Positions 45,365-56,605 of a stretch of 64,000 bases of DNA are shown piece after piece. Within the stretch, counting starts at the first letter, position 1. Each line of letters starts with the position of its first letter. The translations under genes and the position numbers were made by a program. The DNA is from Ilex aquifolium (taxonomy: Eukaryota; Streptophyta; Magnoliopsida; Aquifoliales; Aquifoliaceae): NCBI GenBank assembly GCA_951799425.1, contig OX637402.1, positions 10,196,001-10,260,000 on the forward strand. The letters run 5' to 3'. The notes below the pieces were generated by a model. It did not search any database and was not told the origin of the DNA. It saw nothing but the letters and a program-made list of their open reading frames with translations.

Positions 45365-46399
45365 AATGATCAAAATTCTTACCATCCATTTCCTACTACG
45401 AGTAGTAGATTCTTGAAAGCTAAGGTGGAGAGCCATTTGAGTTTCTTAGCTAGCTTGATGGGAGATGATCGGGATAGATCCAAACCAGACGTGGCATTGA
45501 TAGTGTCGGACTTTCCATATGTCTTCCTAGATGAACTACCCTGGTTATCCCCACAGGGAGAGATTGAGTTTATGATTGATCTCTATTCGGGAACCGAACC
45601 CATATCCATTGCTCCCTATCGGATGGCACTTTTGGAGTTGAAGGAGCTAAAGAAGCAGTTGGACCAACTATTGGCTATTGGGTTTATCCAGTTAAGCACT
45701 TCACCTTGGCGAGCCCTGGTCCTCTTTGTGAAGAAGCATGACGAAACAATTCGGTTATGCACAGACTACCGAAGGTTGAATCGGGTGACAGTGAAGAATA
45801 AATATTCGTTGTCACGAATTGATGATTTATTCGATCAACTGAGGGGTTCTAAGTATTACTCCAAGATTGATCTTTGCACAGGGTACCATCAACTGCGGAT
45901 CAAGGAGGAGGATATTCCTAAGACAACTTTTCATACCCGGTATGGTCATTTCGAATATACGATAATGTCGTTCGGACTGACTAATGCTCCTGCAGCTTTT
46001 ATGGATTTGATGCACAGGGTATTCCGGCCGTATCTAGATCAGTTTGTTATCGTGTTTATTGATGACATATTGGTTAATTCACGGACACAAGGGGAACATG
46101 AACACCATCTCTCGACTGTGCTACAAGCATTGAGAGAGCATAAGTTGTATGCTAAGACGACCAAATGCGAGTTTTTTATGAAGGAAGTGAAATTCCTTGG
46201 CCATGTTGTGTTAGAACAGGGTGCAGCTGTTGACCCCGCAAAGATTGAAGCCGTGATGAAATGGGAACCACCGAGGAATGTGACAGAAATACATAGTTTC
46301 CTAGGCTTAGCAGGATACAACCGGAGGTTTGTGGAAGGGTTCTCAAAACTAGCGATGCCGATGACCCGCCTTACGAAGAAGGGGGAAAGATTCTTATAG
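45362..46399 (+). pseudogene. E reverse transcriptase
   Basis: 345 codons: [42 protein letters not shown] (Asp about 170), [18 protein letters not shown] and catalytic FIDD at 232-235, then the thumb and connection ([21 protein letters not shown]). Catalytic Asp residues are kept. A stop at 46397 ends it just before RNase H. A frameshift near 46430 follows. The Met at 45362 is internal to an ancestral polyprotein. Confidence 0.9.
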
Positions 46400-46439
46400 A
46401 CTCAAGAGTGTGAACTAGCCTTTCGCACCTTGAAGGAAG

Positions 46440-47571
46440 GTTAACAACAACTTTTGTCCTCGTTATTCCGAGCAGTGGGGAAGAATACAATGTTTACACA
46501 TATGCTTCGTTACGAGGCTTGGGATGTGTGCTAATGCAGGGAGGTATGGTAGTTGTTTATGGCTCGAGACAATTAAAGGTTCATGAGCAGAAATATCCCA
46601 CTCATGACTTGGAGCTTGCCGCTGTGGTTTTTGCTCTTAAGTTGTGGAGGTGTTACCTGTATGGAGAAAAGTTTCAAGTGTTTTCTAATCATAAGAGTCT
46701 CAAGTATATATTCACACAGAATGACTTGAATCTTCGACAAAGAAGGTGGATTGAATATCTAGAAAATTACGATTTCACACTCAATTACCATCCAAGGAAG
46801 GCTAATGTAGTAGCAAATGCACTTAGCAGAAAGTCTCGGGGTGAAATCAATGTTCTTGTTGTTCATAGGTGGAAGATGATTGATGATTTGGAGGAGTTTG
46901 ATCTATTGGTGGATAGACAGGAGGATCGACCATGCTTATTTAATCTTGTAGCTCAACCAATTCTCCGAAAAAGGATTGTGGAGTTGCAACGATTAGATAC
47001 AGAGTTGGAAACTATCCGGAGTAGATTGGAGAGGAATGAGGTTGTTGAGAACTGGTCTATACATGATGATGAGTTGCAGTTTTGTGGAAAACTATGTGTA
47101 CCAAACAATGACCAAATAAGGGAAGAAGTGTTGGGTGAGTGCCATCGTTCAAAATTGTTCATACATTCGGGTAGTACTAAGATGTATAGGGACATGAAGC
47201 GTCAATATTGGTGGAAAGGGATGAAACAAGACGTGTCTAAGTACGTTGCAAAGTGCATGGTGTGTCAGCAGGTGAAGATTGAGCATCAAAAACCCGGAGG
47301 ATTACTAAAGTCATTGCCTATTCCAGAGTGGAAGTGGGATCACATCACCATGGATTTCGTGTCTGTCTTTCCACGGACTGCACGAGGGCATAATGCCGTA
47401 TGGGTCATTGTAGATAGACTCACCAAGTCCACTCATTTCTTGAGTATGAAGACCATTGACACCTTAGAGACCTTGAGCAAGCTTTATATTCGCGAGATTG
47501 TTAGTTTGCATGGAGTTCCACTCTCTATTGCGTCAGATCGTTATTCTCGTTTTGTGGCGCAATTTTGGTAA
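46440..47571 (+). pseudogene. E RNase H and integrase N-terminal two-thirds
   Basis: RNase H resumes near 46440. The first catalytic Asp position reads YTYASLRG (Asp to Tyr compared with YCDAS in A), and the late Asp in ADALSR reads ANALSR. Integrase has the intact zinc motif (H209, H216, C246, C249 counted from 46519), D279 (TMDFV) and D340 (ASDRYSRF). TAA at 47569 replaces the Gln codon of FWQSLQRAM. RNase H is therefore certainly dead in this copy. Confidence 0.88.
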
Positions 47572-47915
47572 AGTCTACAACGAGCTATGGGGACAGAGTT
47601 GCACTTTAGCACCGCCTTTCATCCTCAAACGGATGGCCAATCTAAGAGGGTGATACAAATTTTGGAGGACATGTTACGAGCTTGTGTGTTAGACTTCAAG
47701 GGAAGTTGGAGTGACCATTTGTCGTTGGTGGAATTTTCATATAACAACAACTATCAGGCTGGTATTGGAATGGCTCCTTATGAGGCATTGTATGGAAGAC
47801 CATGTAGGTCCCCGACTTGTTGGTTAGAAGCTGGAGAGAGTAGTATGTTTGGGCCAGAAATTGTTCGGGAGACTTATGAGAAAATTCAACTCATCTGGGA
47901 AAGACTACGCACGGC
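47572..47915 (+). pseudogene. E integrase, third segment, up to the H insertion
   Basis: In frame after the stop. [17 protein letters not shown] is followed by QSKRVIQ, so the catalytic Glu (QSERV in C) is Lys by a GAG-to-AAG change. [10 protein letters not shown] follows. H inserted at LRTA, duplicating acggc. The eight residues after that in the raw frame belong to H. Confidence 0.88.
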
Positions 47916-48530
47916 TGATGAGCACAAAATATTGTATATTTGAAGGCCTCATTACATTCATTTTAACTCAACTTTTGCATATAAGTACTTAGTGTTAGCC
48001 TGTAACGCCCCAAAAAAAAAACCCTTGGGTGACATTACATTCTAATACCATTTATACCATGAGAGCACTAATAAAACCCATAATTAACCGGGGGTCCTTA
48101 ATTTCACAAAATTTGGGCAGAGCCTCCTTTGTTCGGGGAGCTCTACCCAAAACACAACCTGTGCATTTATAATATATCGACCACACCGGGTCCAGTTATC
48201 CATCAAAGATTAACAACATTGTCTCAAAAGATTTTCCATTCTCCACATGTAATATTCACAATAACATTCCCAAAAGAATAAACCAAGCCATGGCTACAAT
48301 ATCAAAAGAATAAGCCCAACAATGGCAATTACACTTCCAAATAATTTAAATATGATAACGCAGCAGAATAACAAAATACTAGACTTTACATGGTCTCAAA
48401 ATAATTTCCCTAGTCCAGTACAAAAATAAATGACATCTCTAGATGTCCCACTCGGGATCTAAGTATCCCTCCAAGGAAGCTTCTCCTTGGCCCGGCTCAT
48501 TAACGCCGAGCTCCTCCTCTAGAGTAAAAT

Positions 48531-49487
48531 CTGAAAATATTCAACAGTAGGGGGTGAGCACGAAGCTCTGTAGAAAAATCCTCCCAAACCCAAACAAGGT
48601 TTTAAAACAAGTAAAAGATGACAAGTCTCTTTTGGAAAATAGCACATATAAATTTTGAAGGAAAACATGACATTTTAAGTAGATCTCCAGTTTAAGCCGT
48701 ACCCATAATCTAATGAAAAGTTAATGTAAATTTCATAACAATATACCATTTATGAAGGGCACCTTCCGATGCATTGTCCCATACCAATGCACCGGCCAAG
48801 ACGATCCAACCCATCATCCCATATATATTTTGGTTCATCCCCGTACCATGTATGTTGATTGCTTCCCATGAATCTACCCAACGATTATACCTAGTCCACC
48901 CATCACAATCACAATCACAAGCACTTTGGGAAGGAGCGTCTACCATCCCAATGGCAGTGACGAGTCCCTTCCCAGGAAAAGTATACTATCCCTTGTTCGA
49001 ACTCCAGTGAACGATAGTGGTTTCATTACCAAATGACAACCCACTACAAGTGCTAGGAAACCATCTCACCCCCACTGGGGTAGACTAACCTCTAACACCC
49101 TACGGCATCTCTCGAAGGCAATCCAAGTCCCTCACAACAACCATACACTTGAGGAAACCAAAATATACTCAATTCACAACCATTTCAAGAAATTACCAAA
49201 TTCCACAATTTCTAATATAATGTTTCATAATATGATGGAAGAAAATGAGCAAGAGATCCTCATAAGTAACATTTTGGTGTACCATATCAAACACTAGAAT
49301 TTTGAAAGCAATAACAAAGGAAAATAAAAGGAAAAGTCCATTTTTCTTAAAACCAAGGTTTGAAGATGAAAAAGAGAAATTTAATAATTACCCAACCATC
49401 ACAATGTTCAAAACATGTCATTTATTGCAAGGATATCAAGAATCATGCATTTCATACCATATATATGAGTAAGAGTGAAAAACATAC

Positions 49488-49518
<31 letters not shown>

Positions 49519-49562
49519 AAAGCCCTAGTCTCAATGTGAGAGAATGAGAGAAAATCCCCTAC
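48531..49562 (-). other. Predicted LTR intron, I left LTR
   Basis: Donor AGAG|GTAGGGG at 49563/49562; branch-like CTCAC near 48553-48558; acceptor ATTTTCAG ending 48531. Length 1032 nt. Confidence 0.48.
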
Positions 49563-49859
49563 CTCTTAGTTGTAGCTTCAATCTAAGACCCAAGCTTCAA
49601 AATCTTCCTATTCTCCTTCCTTCTTTTTTTTCTCTTAATTTCGTCCTCCTAGGGTTTCAAGAGATTTGGGTGAGAGTGGTGTGAGGAATGGAATAAAATG
49701 GTGAAGATGGTGAAGATGGGTGTGCTTGAAGAACTAGGGTTTTGATTTCTAAAAGGGTGTAAATCTCTCTAAATCTTGTGTTTTTCTCTTCTTTCCTTCC
49801 TCTCTAATGTTTCTAGGGTTTGGAGTGGTGAAAATGAGGGCAAAAGAGAAGACATTATG

Positions 49860-49867
49860 TATTTATA
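49860..49867 (-). promoter_or_regulatory. TATA box, I left LTR
   Basis: CACTATAAATACAT followed by a leader with GAGAGGAAGGAAAGAAGAG. The right LTR copy was lost in the truncation, so I's 5' LTR has no promoter now. Confidence 0.65.
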
Positions 49868-49916
49868 GTGGAGGAAGAGCCGGCATTCGCGAAACAGAAA
49901 TTTTTGGATTTTTACA

Positions 49917-50105
49917 CTAACCTTCCGGAAGGTTTTTGTCGTTCTTCCGGAAGGTTTTGCTCACTGGAAAGTTTTTTTCATCGACCTTCCGGAAGGTTTT
50001 ATAGACCTTCCATAAGTTTTTTCCTTTTGGAAAAAAATTTACTGTTTACGTTACTGTTTACACTAACCTTCCGGAAGGTTTTTTATCGACCTTCCGGAAG
50101 GTACT
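49917..50105. repeat. CCTTCCGGAAGG palindrome cluster, I left LTR
   Basis: Four or more ACCTTCCGGAAGGT copies plus decayed forms, upstream of the TATA box in element orientation. The same 12-bp core is in the Athila-type LTR of N. Confidence 0.88.
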
Positions 50106-50603
50106 TGCCTGCTGAAACCTCTAGCGCATTTTTGACCCATTTAGAAGTCGAATTGGAAAATTTTCATTAGAGACATTTTTGTAGCCCTAGATGTCTACTA
50201 TCTACTGTCAAAATTTCAGATAAATTGGACATAAGAATAAAAATTTATGGCCAAAATACTAGAAGGTGTCCAAGATACTTTTTACCCAACTTCACTCTAA
50301 AGCGTATTTTAACTCCGGAATCCTTTCTAACCTCTTATACAAGTCATATCACCTCTCCCAATGTTTTTCGACCTCCCGGATTCAATGGAGACCTTATTTT
50401 GGCCTCAAAGTATTTGGAATTTTGTCTAATCACCCTTTCCAAGTTTAAACGTCTTCGAACTTAACTTAGAAAATCAACATGCATCTCTAGTATTCTTTTC
50501 CTACTATTACCATCCATATGATTTATTCTTACATCATTATCTATATATATGAATCACTAAACAAATACTTTACTATATAATTATAAACATGCGGGGGTTT
50601 ACA

Positions 50604-50619
50604 ATCCACCCCCCTTAAA
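50604..50619 (-). promoter_or_regulatory. I polypurine tract
   Basis: TTAAGGGGGGTGGAT on the - strand next to the 3' LTR, as in C. Confidence 0.85.
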
Positions 50620-50644
50620 GAAAGTTTCGTCCTCGAAACTTACC

Positions 50645-52054
50645 TCAAGTAGCGAATAAATACGGATACTTCTCTCGCATCTCCAGCTCCGGTTCCCAAG
50701 TAGCTTCTTCCACTCCATGATGTTGCCATAACACTTTCACCAATTTGATGACTTTATTGCAAAGCACCTTTTCCTTGGCATCGATAATCTTCACCGTCAC
50801 CCGATTCAACCGTCGGTAATCCGTGCATAACCGAAGTGTTTCATCCGTCTTCTTCACAAAGAGGACCGGGGCTCCCCAAGGTGAAGTGCTCAGACGGATG
50901 AATCCAATTGCCAGCAAGTGGTCCAATTGCTTCCTTAGTTCCTTCAACTCCAAAGGCGCCATCCGATAAGGAGCAATAGAAATAGGTTCGGTTCCCGGAT
51001 AAAGATCGATTGCAAACTCAATCTCTCTCTGTGGCGGTAACCCGGGTAATTCCTCTGGGAAGACATCCGAAAAATCCGATACAATCAACACCATACCCGA
51101 TTGGGATCTTTCCCGATCATCTCTCATCAAGCTAGCCAAGAAACTCAAGTGGCTCCCTGCCTTAGCTTTTAAGAATTTACTCCCCGTAGTAGGAAATGGA
51201 TGGAAAGAATCTCGGTTATTCACAAAACTGAAAATGACTCCTCCCGGCAACTGAAATGTAATCCGCTTGCGGAAACAATCCATTACCGCCCGAAAAGCGG
51301 ATAACAAGTTCATCCCAAAAATCACGTCATACCCCTTCATCTCTAAAGCAATCAAATCCACAATCAATTCGTGCTCCCCAATACGAAGCACACAACCCTT
51401 GCAAACTCGGCTAGTACCCAACTGTTCTCCCGTAGGCAAGTCAACAGTCAAGGCATGTTCTAACTTTTCGAAACCCAATCCCAAATTCATAGCATATGCA
51501 GTACGTATAAAAGAATGAGTAGCACCGGGATCGAATAAGATTCGGGCCCAAGAATTGTAGAGAAGAATGATACCTTCCACAACGGCATTGGAGGCATCCT
51601 CCTCCGGTTGGGTTAAGGCAAATACTCTCCCCGGATTGGCATCACCGGGGGCTTGAGCTCTCAATGGTCTCGGTGGTGGAGGGGGCCTATTTGCATTTGA
51701 TGGCCCGGCTGATTGATTGGTCTTGGGTGGAAGCGACGGGCAGTTGTTTCGGAAGTGCCCTACACCCCCACATGCAAAGCATTGACGAGGGTCAGTGCTT
51801 GGTCTAGTCGGGGCATGCCCCTCTCCTCGGACTGTAGGAGGTCTATGCCCCACCGCCTGATCGGGGCGACGGTATGGTAACGCCCTCGGTGCTCCACTGC
51901 TACTGGCACCTGAACGAATCGGTCCCCCTCTAGAATAACTCTGCCTCATCTGAGAGTCATCAAGGTCCCTCTCCACCAATGCTGCTCTGTCAACCAAATC
52001 CCTGTACTCCTGGATTCTAAGTGCCACAAGTTTCTCTCTGATAGTTGGTCTCAA
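50645..52054 (-). pseudogene. I gag C-terminus, protease and RT start fused in frame to the chromodomain
   Basis: 469 codons. Gag end with CCHC knuckle (C92, C95, H100, C105), protease [11 protein letters not shown] (DPG at 175-177), IIFGMNLL-type end, then the RT N-terminus to [11 protein letters not shown] at 422. There the sequence jumps to the last 47 residues of integrase ([33 protein letters not shown]). The join near 50788 keeps the frame, removing the RT active site, RNase H and integrase core. It is preceded in the same frame by gag, separated by a single TAG. This copy could package RNA but has no polymerase. Confidence 0.9.
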
Positions 52055-52060
52055 ACCCTG

Positions 52061-52702
52061 CTAGAAGCGCTTGGCCCTCCTCTCCTCGGTAGATATGAAC
52101 TCTGAAGCATAACGGGACAGCTCATCGAACTTCCTCTCATACTCCGCAACGGTCGTACTGCCCTGTCGTAAAGCTAGAAAGTCTGCATGCATTTTATCTC
52201 TGACCGACTCGGGGAAATACTTGTCGTTGAAGTTTTGCTCAAATTCCTCCCAAGTGAGTGTATCGGTGTCCCTCCTCTTCTTCACAGACTCCCACCAGTA
52301 ATCGGCCTCCCCTTCCAACAAATACGTAGCCAAGCCAACCCGAAGGTCCTCGGCGATCCCCATACCATCACAGATTTTCTTCACTCGGCGGACCCATCGA
52401 TCCGCATCTAAGGGATTTGAGCTCCCTTGGAAAGTGAGTGGATGTTGTCGTAGAAATTCCCGAAGGGCCACCATCTTCCGGTTCTCGTCCCCATTTCCCA
52501 GCACTTGTACTAAAGGACGAACCCCACCGTTGTGGTGGTTGTTCCCACCTTGTTGTTGCACTAAGGTGGTGAGTTCCCTTAGACCTTGGTAAATCCCCTG
52601 CATGGCGTCGGGAGGTGGTGGAGGTGGTGGATTTGCTTGACCTCCACGACCACGACCACGACCACGACCACGTCCTCTTCCTCCTTCCATCCTGCACATC
52701 AA
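52061..52702 (-). pseudogene. gag: I gag N-terminal part
   Basis: 213 codons, starting MMCRMEGGRGRGRGRG with the RG-rich patch and Pro run as in C. Capsid core is WWESVKKRRDTDT, KYFPESVRDKM and LRQGSTTVAEYERKF. A TAG at 52061 replaces the Glu codon of RFEQGLRP, and the frame continues at 52054. Only this one change separates it from a single gag-protease-chromodomain frame. Confidence 0.9.
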
Positions 52703-52861
52703 TTCACAATTTAGTTTAATTGATGTACAAGAGAACCTAACTATAGCTTTAGATTAAGGCATAAGACTAGTGAAAAATTAACTAATAAGTATTTTCACCC
52801 TAGTCCAAACTCCCTAGTGGAAATCCATACCTACAGCTCCCATGTAAGACCTAAAGCCTAG

Positions 52862-52873
52862 GCTCTGATACCA
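52862..52873 (-). promoter_or_regulatory. I primer binding site, tRNA-iMet type
   Basis: TGGTATCAGAGC on the - strand, four bases from the right LTR start at 52878. Confidence 0.93.
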
Positions 52874-52877
52874 AATC

Positions 52878-54217
52878 TGTAACGCCCCAAAAAAAAACCC
52901 TTGGGTGACATTACATTCTAATACCATTTATACCATGAGAGCACTAATAAAACCCATAATTAACCGGGGGTCCTTAATTTCACAAAATTTGGGCAGAGCC
53001 TCCTTTGTTCGGGGAGCTCTACCCAAAACACAACCTGTGCATTTATAATATATCGACCACACCGGGTCCAGTTATCCATCAAAGATTAACAACATTGTCT
53101 CAAAAGATTTTCCATTCTCCACATGTAATATTCACAATAACATTCCCAAAAGAATAAACCAAGCCATGGCTACAATATCAAAAGAATAAGCCCAACAATG
53201 GCAATTACACTTCCAAATAATTTAAATATGATAACGCAGCAGAATAACAAAATACTAGACTTTACATGGTCTCAAAATAATTTCCCTAGTCCAGTACAAA
53301 AATAAATGACATCTCTAGATGTCCCACTCGGGATCTAAGTATCCCTCCAAGGAAGCTTCTCCTTGGCCCGGCTCATTAACGCCGAGCTCCTCCTCTAGAG
53401 TAAAATCTGAAAATATTCAACAGTAGGGGGTGAGCACGAAGCTCTGTAGAAAAATCCTCCCAAACCCAAACAAGGTTTTAAAACAAGTAAAAGATGACAA
53501 GTCTCTTTTGGAAAATAGCACATATAAATTTTGAAGGAAAACATGACATTTTAAGTAGATCTCCAGTTTAAGCCGTACCCATAATCTAATGAAAAGTTAA
53601 TGTAAATTTCATAACAATATACCATTTATGAAGGGCACCTTCCGATGCATTGTCCCATACCAATGCACCGGCCAAGACGATCCAACCCATCATCCCATAT
53701 ATATTTTGGTTCATCCCCGTACCATGTATGTTGATTGCTTCCCATGAATCTACCCAACGATTATACCTAGTCCACCCATCACAATCACAATCACAAGCAC
53801 TTTGGGAAGGAGCGTCTACCATCCCAATGGCAGTGACGAGTCCCTTCCCAGGAAAAGTATACTATCCCTTGTTCGAACTCCAGTGAACGATAGTGGTTTC
53901 ATTACCAAATGACAACCCACTACAAGTGCTAGGAAACCATCTCACCCCCACTGGGGTAGACTAACCTCTAACACCCTACGGCATCTCTCGAAGGCAATCC
54001 AAGTCCCTCACAACAACCATACACTTGAGGAAACCAAAATATACTCAATTCACAACCATTTCAAGAAATTACCAAATTCCACAATTTCTAATATAATGTT
54101 TCATAATATGATGGAAGAAAATGAGCAAGAGATCCTCATAAGTAACATTTTGGTGTACCATATCAAACACTAGAATTTTGAAAGCAATAACAAAGGAAAA
54201 TAAAAGGAAAAGTCCAT
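52878..54217 (-). repeat. I right LTR (5' LTR in element orientation), truncated
   Basis: Matches 48001-49341, then stops at GTCCAT where H sequence (GTGGGTTGCAGG) begins. About 1.26 kb including TATA box and palindromes is missing. Confidence 0.92.
53315..53404 (-). other. Conserved LTR micro-ORF (29 codons), I right LTR
   Basis: Opens FTLEEELGVNEP and ends LDPEWDI then TAG, following acceptor-like ATTTTCAG. Same length and phase as in B and C. A second, identical-looking copy is in the left LTR near 48439-48528. Confidence 0.45.
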
Positions 54218-55376
54218 GTGGGTTGCAGGTGAAGCTTGTCTTGCCTGTCAAGACCCATCCATTCAGCCTCCCATTGATGGGAGGCCTGCACACACCTTGG
54301 GGGGGACCACCATGCACGAAATTTGAAGGCAAACACTCCATTATATTCAACAATTGACAAGCATTTCAAGGGTGTGGCTACCTAAGCTTAGAATAGTTAG
54401 GAATAAGATGAATAGTAGAAATGTTTATGTTTTTGCATTTTCTTCCATCTTTTCACTTGTAGTTTAATGTAAGGATCTTGTAATCTTCATTCAATGTCTT
54501 TAATGTCATTTACTTCAAGTACATTTCAAGTTTAATCACATGTTCTAGATTCCACCATTGATGCTTCCAAGTTTTCTTCATTTCTTGCTTTAAAATGGGT
54601 ATTGTATATTTTTCTTCATAGCTTAAGTTTTCTTGCATTAGTTTAAGTTTCATGCTTCATTTCTTCTACATGTCTCTTAACATTATGCATGTCTTTCCTT
54701 TTACCATGAGTAGCTAGATTTTAAGTTGGTTAATCAAAGGGAGAACTCCTCTTGGGTGTGCCACTTCAACTCATTTTCATTCCTCCTCTCAGAGTACGAT
54801 GGCTCGGTTTGACTAGGTTGGGGTGAGGACATGCTTGTGAGTTCTTGATACACCGTAGGCATTGTCACGGGGTATGCTTGAATCCTCACCTCCATTTTAG
54901 TCCCGAGCTTCCCACGAATCAATCGTACTTCTAGGCTCTATTGGAGGAAGGCTTGAGTTGATTTGGTATTCCCATTGGAATGACCTCTTTGGATTAGCCA
55001 ACACTTGTTTTTATTTCATTTTCATTAAGAACACTATCACAAACCAAACTCAAAACTCAAAAGATTTTACACTTCTCTTTTGTTCACTAAAATCACCTTC
55101 ACACACTTGAACTTTCCTTCCCTGAGGAGACGACCTTGGAATACTTTTCCAAGTAAAACACCGACACACAAAAGACTCTTTGCGATTGGGGAGCACTTTT
55201 GTTCACACATTTCATTTCATACATTTTGTTCATTTTATTTTCCACCAATCCGTTGTTGCCTAATCTCTTGCATCACCCCGAGGGAGAGTGACACTCCCTT
55301 TCACACATAAGCCATATACACATTCTAAGGGATGATATTTAGGGGTTAGGAAACAACAACGTTTTCACACCAATCA
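54218..55376 (+). repeat. H LTR, second part
   Basis: Matches 36800-37959 of J from GGGTTGCAGG through AGACCCATC, GGAGGCCTGCACAC, the CATTGGAATGACC region and the end ACGTTTTC..CAATCA. Confidence 0.87.
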
Positions 55377-55381
55377 ACGGC

Positions 55382-55856
55382 TCAAAGTAGACAGAAAAGC
55401 TATGCGGATAGAAGAAGAAGACCATTGGAATTCCAAGAGGGGGACTATGTGTTCCTCAAAGTGTCACCCAAAAAGGGAGTGTTTAGATTTGGTAAGGAGG
55501 GGAAATTAGCTCCAAGGTATACCGGGCCATTTGAAGTGATAAAAGCGGTGGGCAAAGTGGCGTATCAACTTCGGTTACCAGCTCAGTTGTCAGGGGTACA
55601 TGACGTGTTCCATGTGTCAATGTTAAGGAAGTGTCAATCGGATACAACACATGTCGTGGATTTGGAGGATATAGAAGTTCAAGATGGAGCAACATATGAA
55701 GAACAACCAGTGAAGATTCTTGATACCAAGGAGAAGGTGCTTCGCAATAAAGTAATCCAACAGGTGAAAGTCTTGTGGCAACATGGGGTGGAGGAAGCTA
55801 CCTGGGAACCAGAGCTGGAGATGCGAGAGAAGTACCCTCATTTATTCTCTACTTAA
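55382..55856 (+). pseudogene. E integrase C-terminus and chromodomain, after the H insertion
   Basis: Reading across the acggc duplication, LRTA continues as QSRQKSYADRRRRPLEF. This is followed by GDYVFLKVSPKKG, GPFEVIKAVGKVAYQLRLP, VFHVSMLRKC and the chromodomain-like end [18 protein letters not shown] with YPHLF. The frame is open to its stop at 55856, so this part decayed less than the rest or by chance escaped. Confidence 0.9.
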
Positions 55857-55884
55857 GGTAAGTTTCGAGGACGAAACTTTTTTT

Positions 55885-55896
55885 AAGGGGGGTGGA
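55885..55896 (+). promoter_or_regulatory. E polypurine tract
   Basis: TTTTAAGGGGGGTGGA directly before the 3' LTR start TGTAAACCCCC at 55898. Confidence 0.88.
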
Positions 55897-56605
55897 TTGT
55901 AAACCCCCACATTCTTATCGTTATATAATAACGTAATTATGTTTTTCTGAAATGCTGATGCGTGTGATGATGTACACATGAATTATGTATATTGTAAGAG
56001 TAGAAATAAACATGTTAGGTGAGGTAATATGGAATGTATTGGAAGTTAGGAAGTATTCCGGAGTTCAAACACATTTTAGATAAAATTTGGGTAGAAAGGA
56101 TTTTGGACACTACCAAGTATTTGGATCATAACTTTTTATCCTGATATCCTTTTGAGCTGAAAGTTTTATAGTAGACACTAGACTTCCAGGGCTACAAAAG
56201 TGTGTTTCACGAACATTTTCCAAATCGACATCTAAATAGGCCAACACTTCACTAGAAGTTCCAGTAGAAGCAGGGAGTCCGTTCGAACGTGAAAGTCCGT
56301 TCGAACGACCGTTCGTTCCAGTACTCTTGTCTGATGGAAAAATAAAAGTATTGGAAGCAATTAACGTTCGAACACCAATGACGTTCCAACGTGAGTTACA
56401 CATCAGAGTATCAGATTTACGTAGGTTGGACCCTTTTCTCACCCTATAAATACTTAAGAACACCTCCATTAGCCCCATTTCAACATTTCTAACCCTAGAA
56501 AGTATTAGAGAGGAAGAAAGAAAGATAAAAACACAAGATCAAGGAGGATTTTCACATTGAAGTGGATCAAAACTCTAGTTCTTCATAAGAACACTAAGGA
56601 AGAAG

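Larger units (their letters stand above)
48001..50603 (-). repeat. I left LTR (3' LTR in element orientation), complete
   Basis: TGTAACGCCCC to GGGTTTACA. Contains the CCTTCCGGAAGG palindrome cluster (49917-50105), TATA box 49860-49867, a (TA)n run at 49496-49520, predicted donor 49562 and acceptor 48531. Confidence 0.93.
48001..54217 (-). mobile_element. Element I: young pol-deleted chromovirus, - strand
   Basis: Left LTR 48001-50603 (2603 bp); right LTR 52878-54217 (1340 bp, truncated). The 1340 bp shared are almost identical; I notice one length change in an A-run. Primer site 52862-52873, polypurine tract 50604-50619. Interior 2.27 kb encodes gag, protease and the first part of RT fused in frame to the chromodomain. 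The left target bases would be tagcc (47996-48000). The right copy was removed by the deletion that cut the LTR. Confidence 0.92.
47916..55376 (+). mobile_element. Element H: Athila-type solo LTR in E's integrase, host of I
   Basis: Target duplication acggc at 47911-47915 and 55377-55381. TGATGAGCAC to CACCAATCA. Its own sequence is 47916-48000 and 54218-55376. Compared with J, about 620 bp after AGTGTTAGCC are missing, lost together with part of I's right LTR. It has a single LTR and no internal region, so it was a solo LTR before or after I inserted. Confidence 0.88.

Noticed and set aside
49491..49525. (TA)n run as a possible origin or matrix attachment site
   Set aside because: A simple dinucleotide repeat in I's LTR; nothing else supports a function.
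55483..55841. - strand ORFs opposite E's chromodomain region
   Set aside because: Antisense shadow of the real integrase frame.
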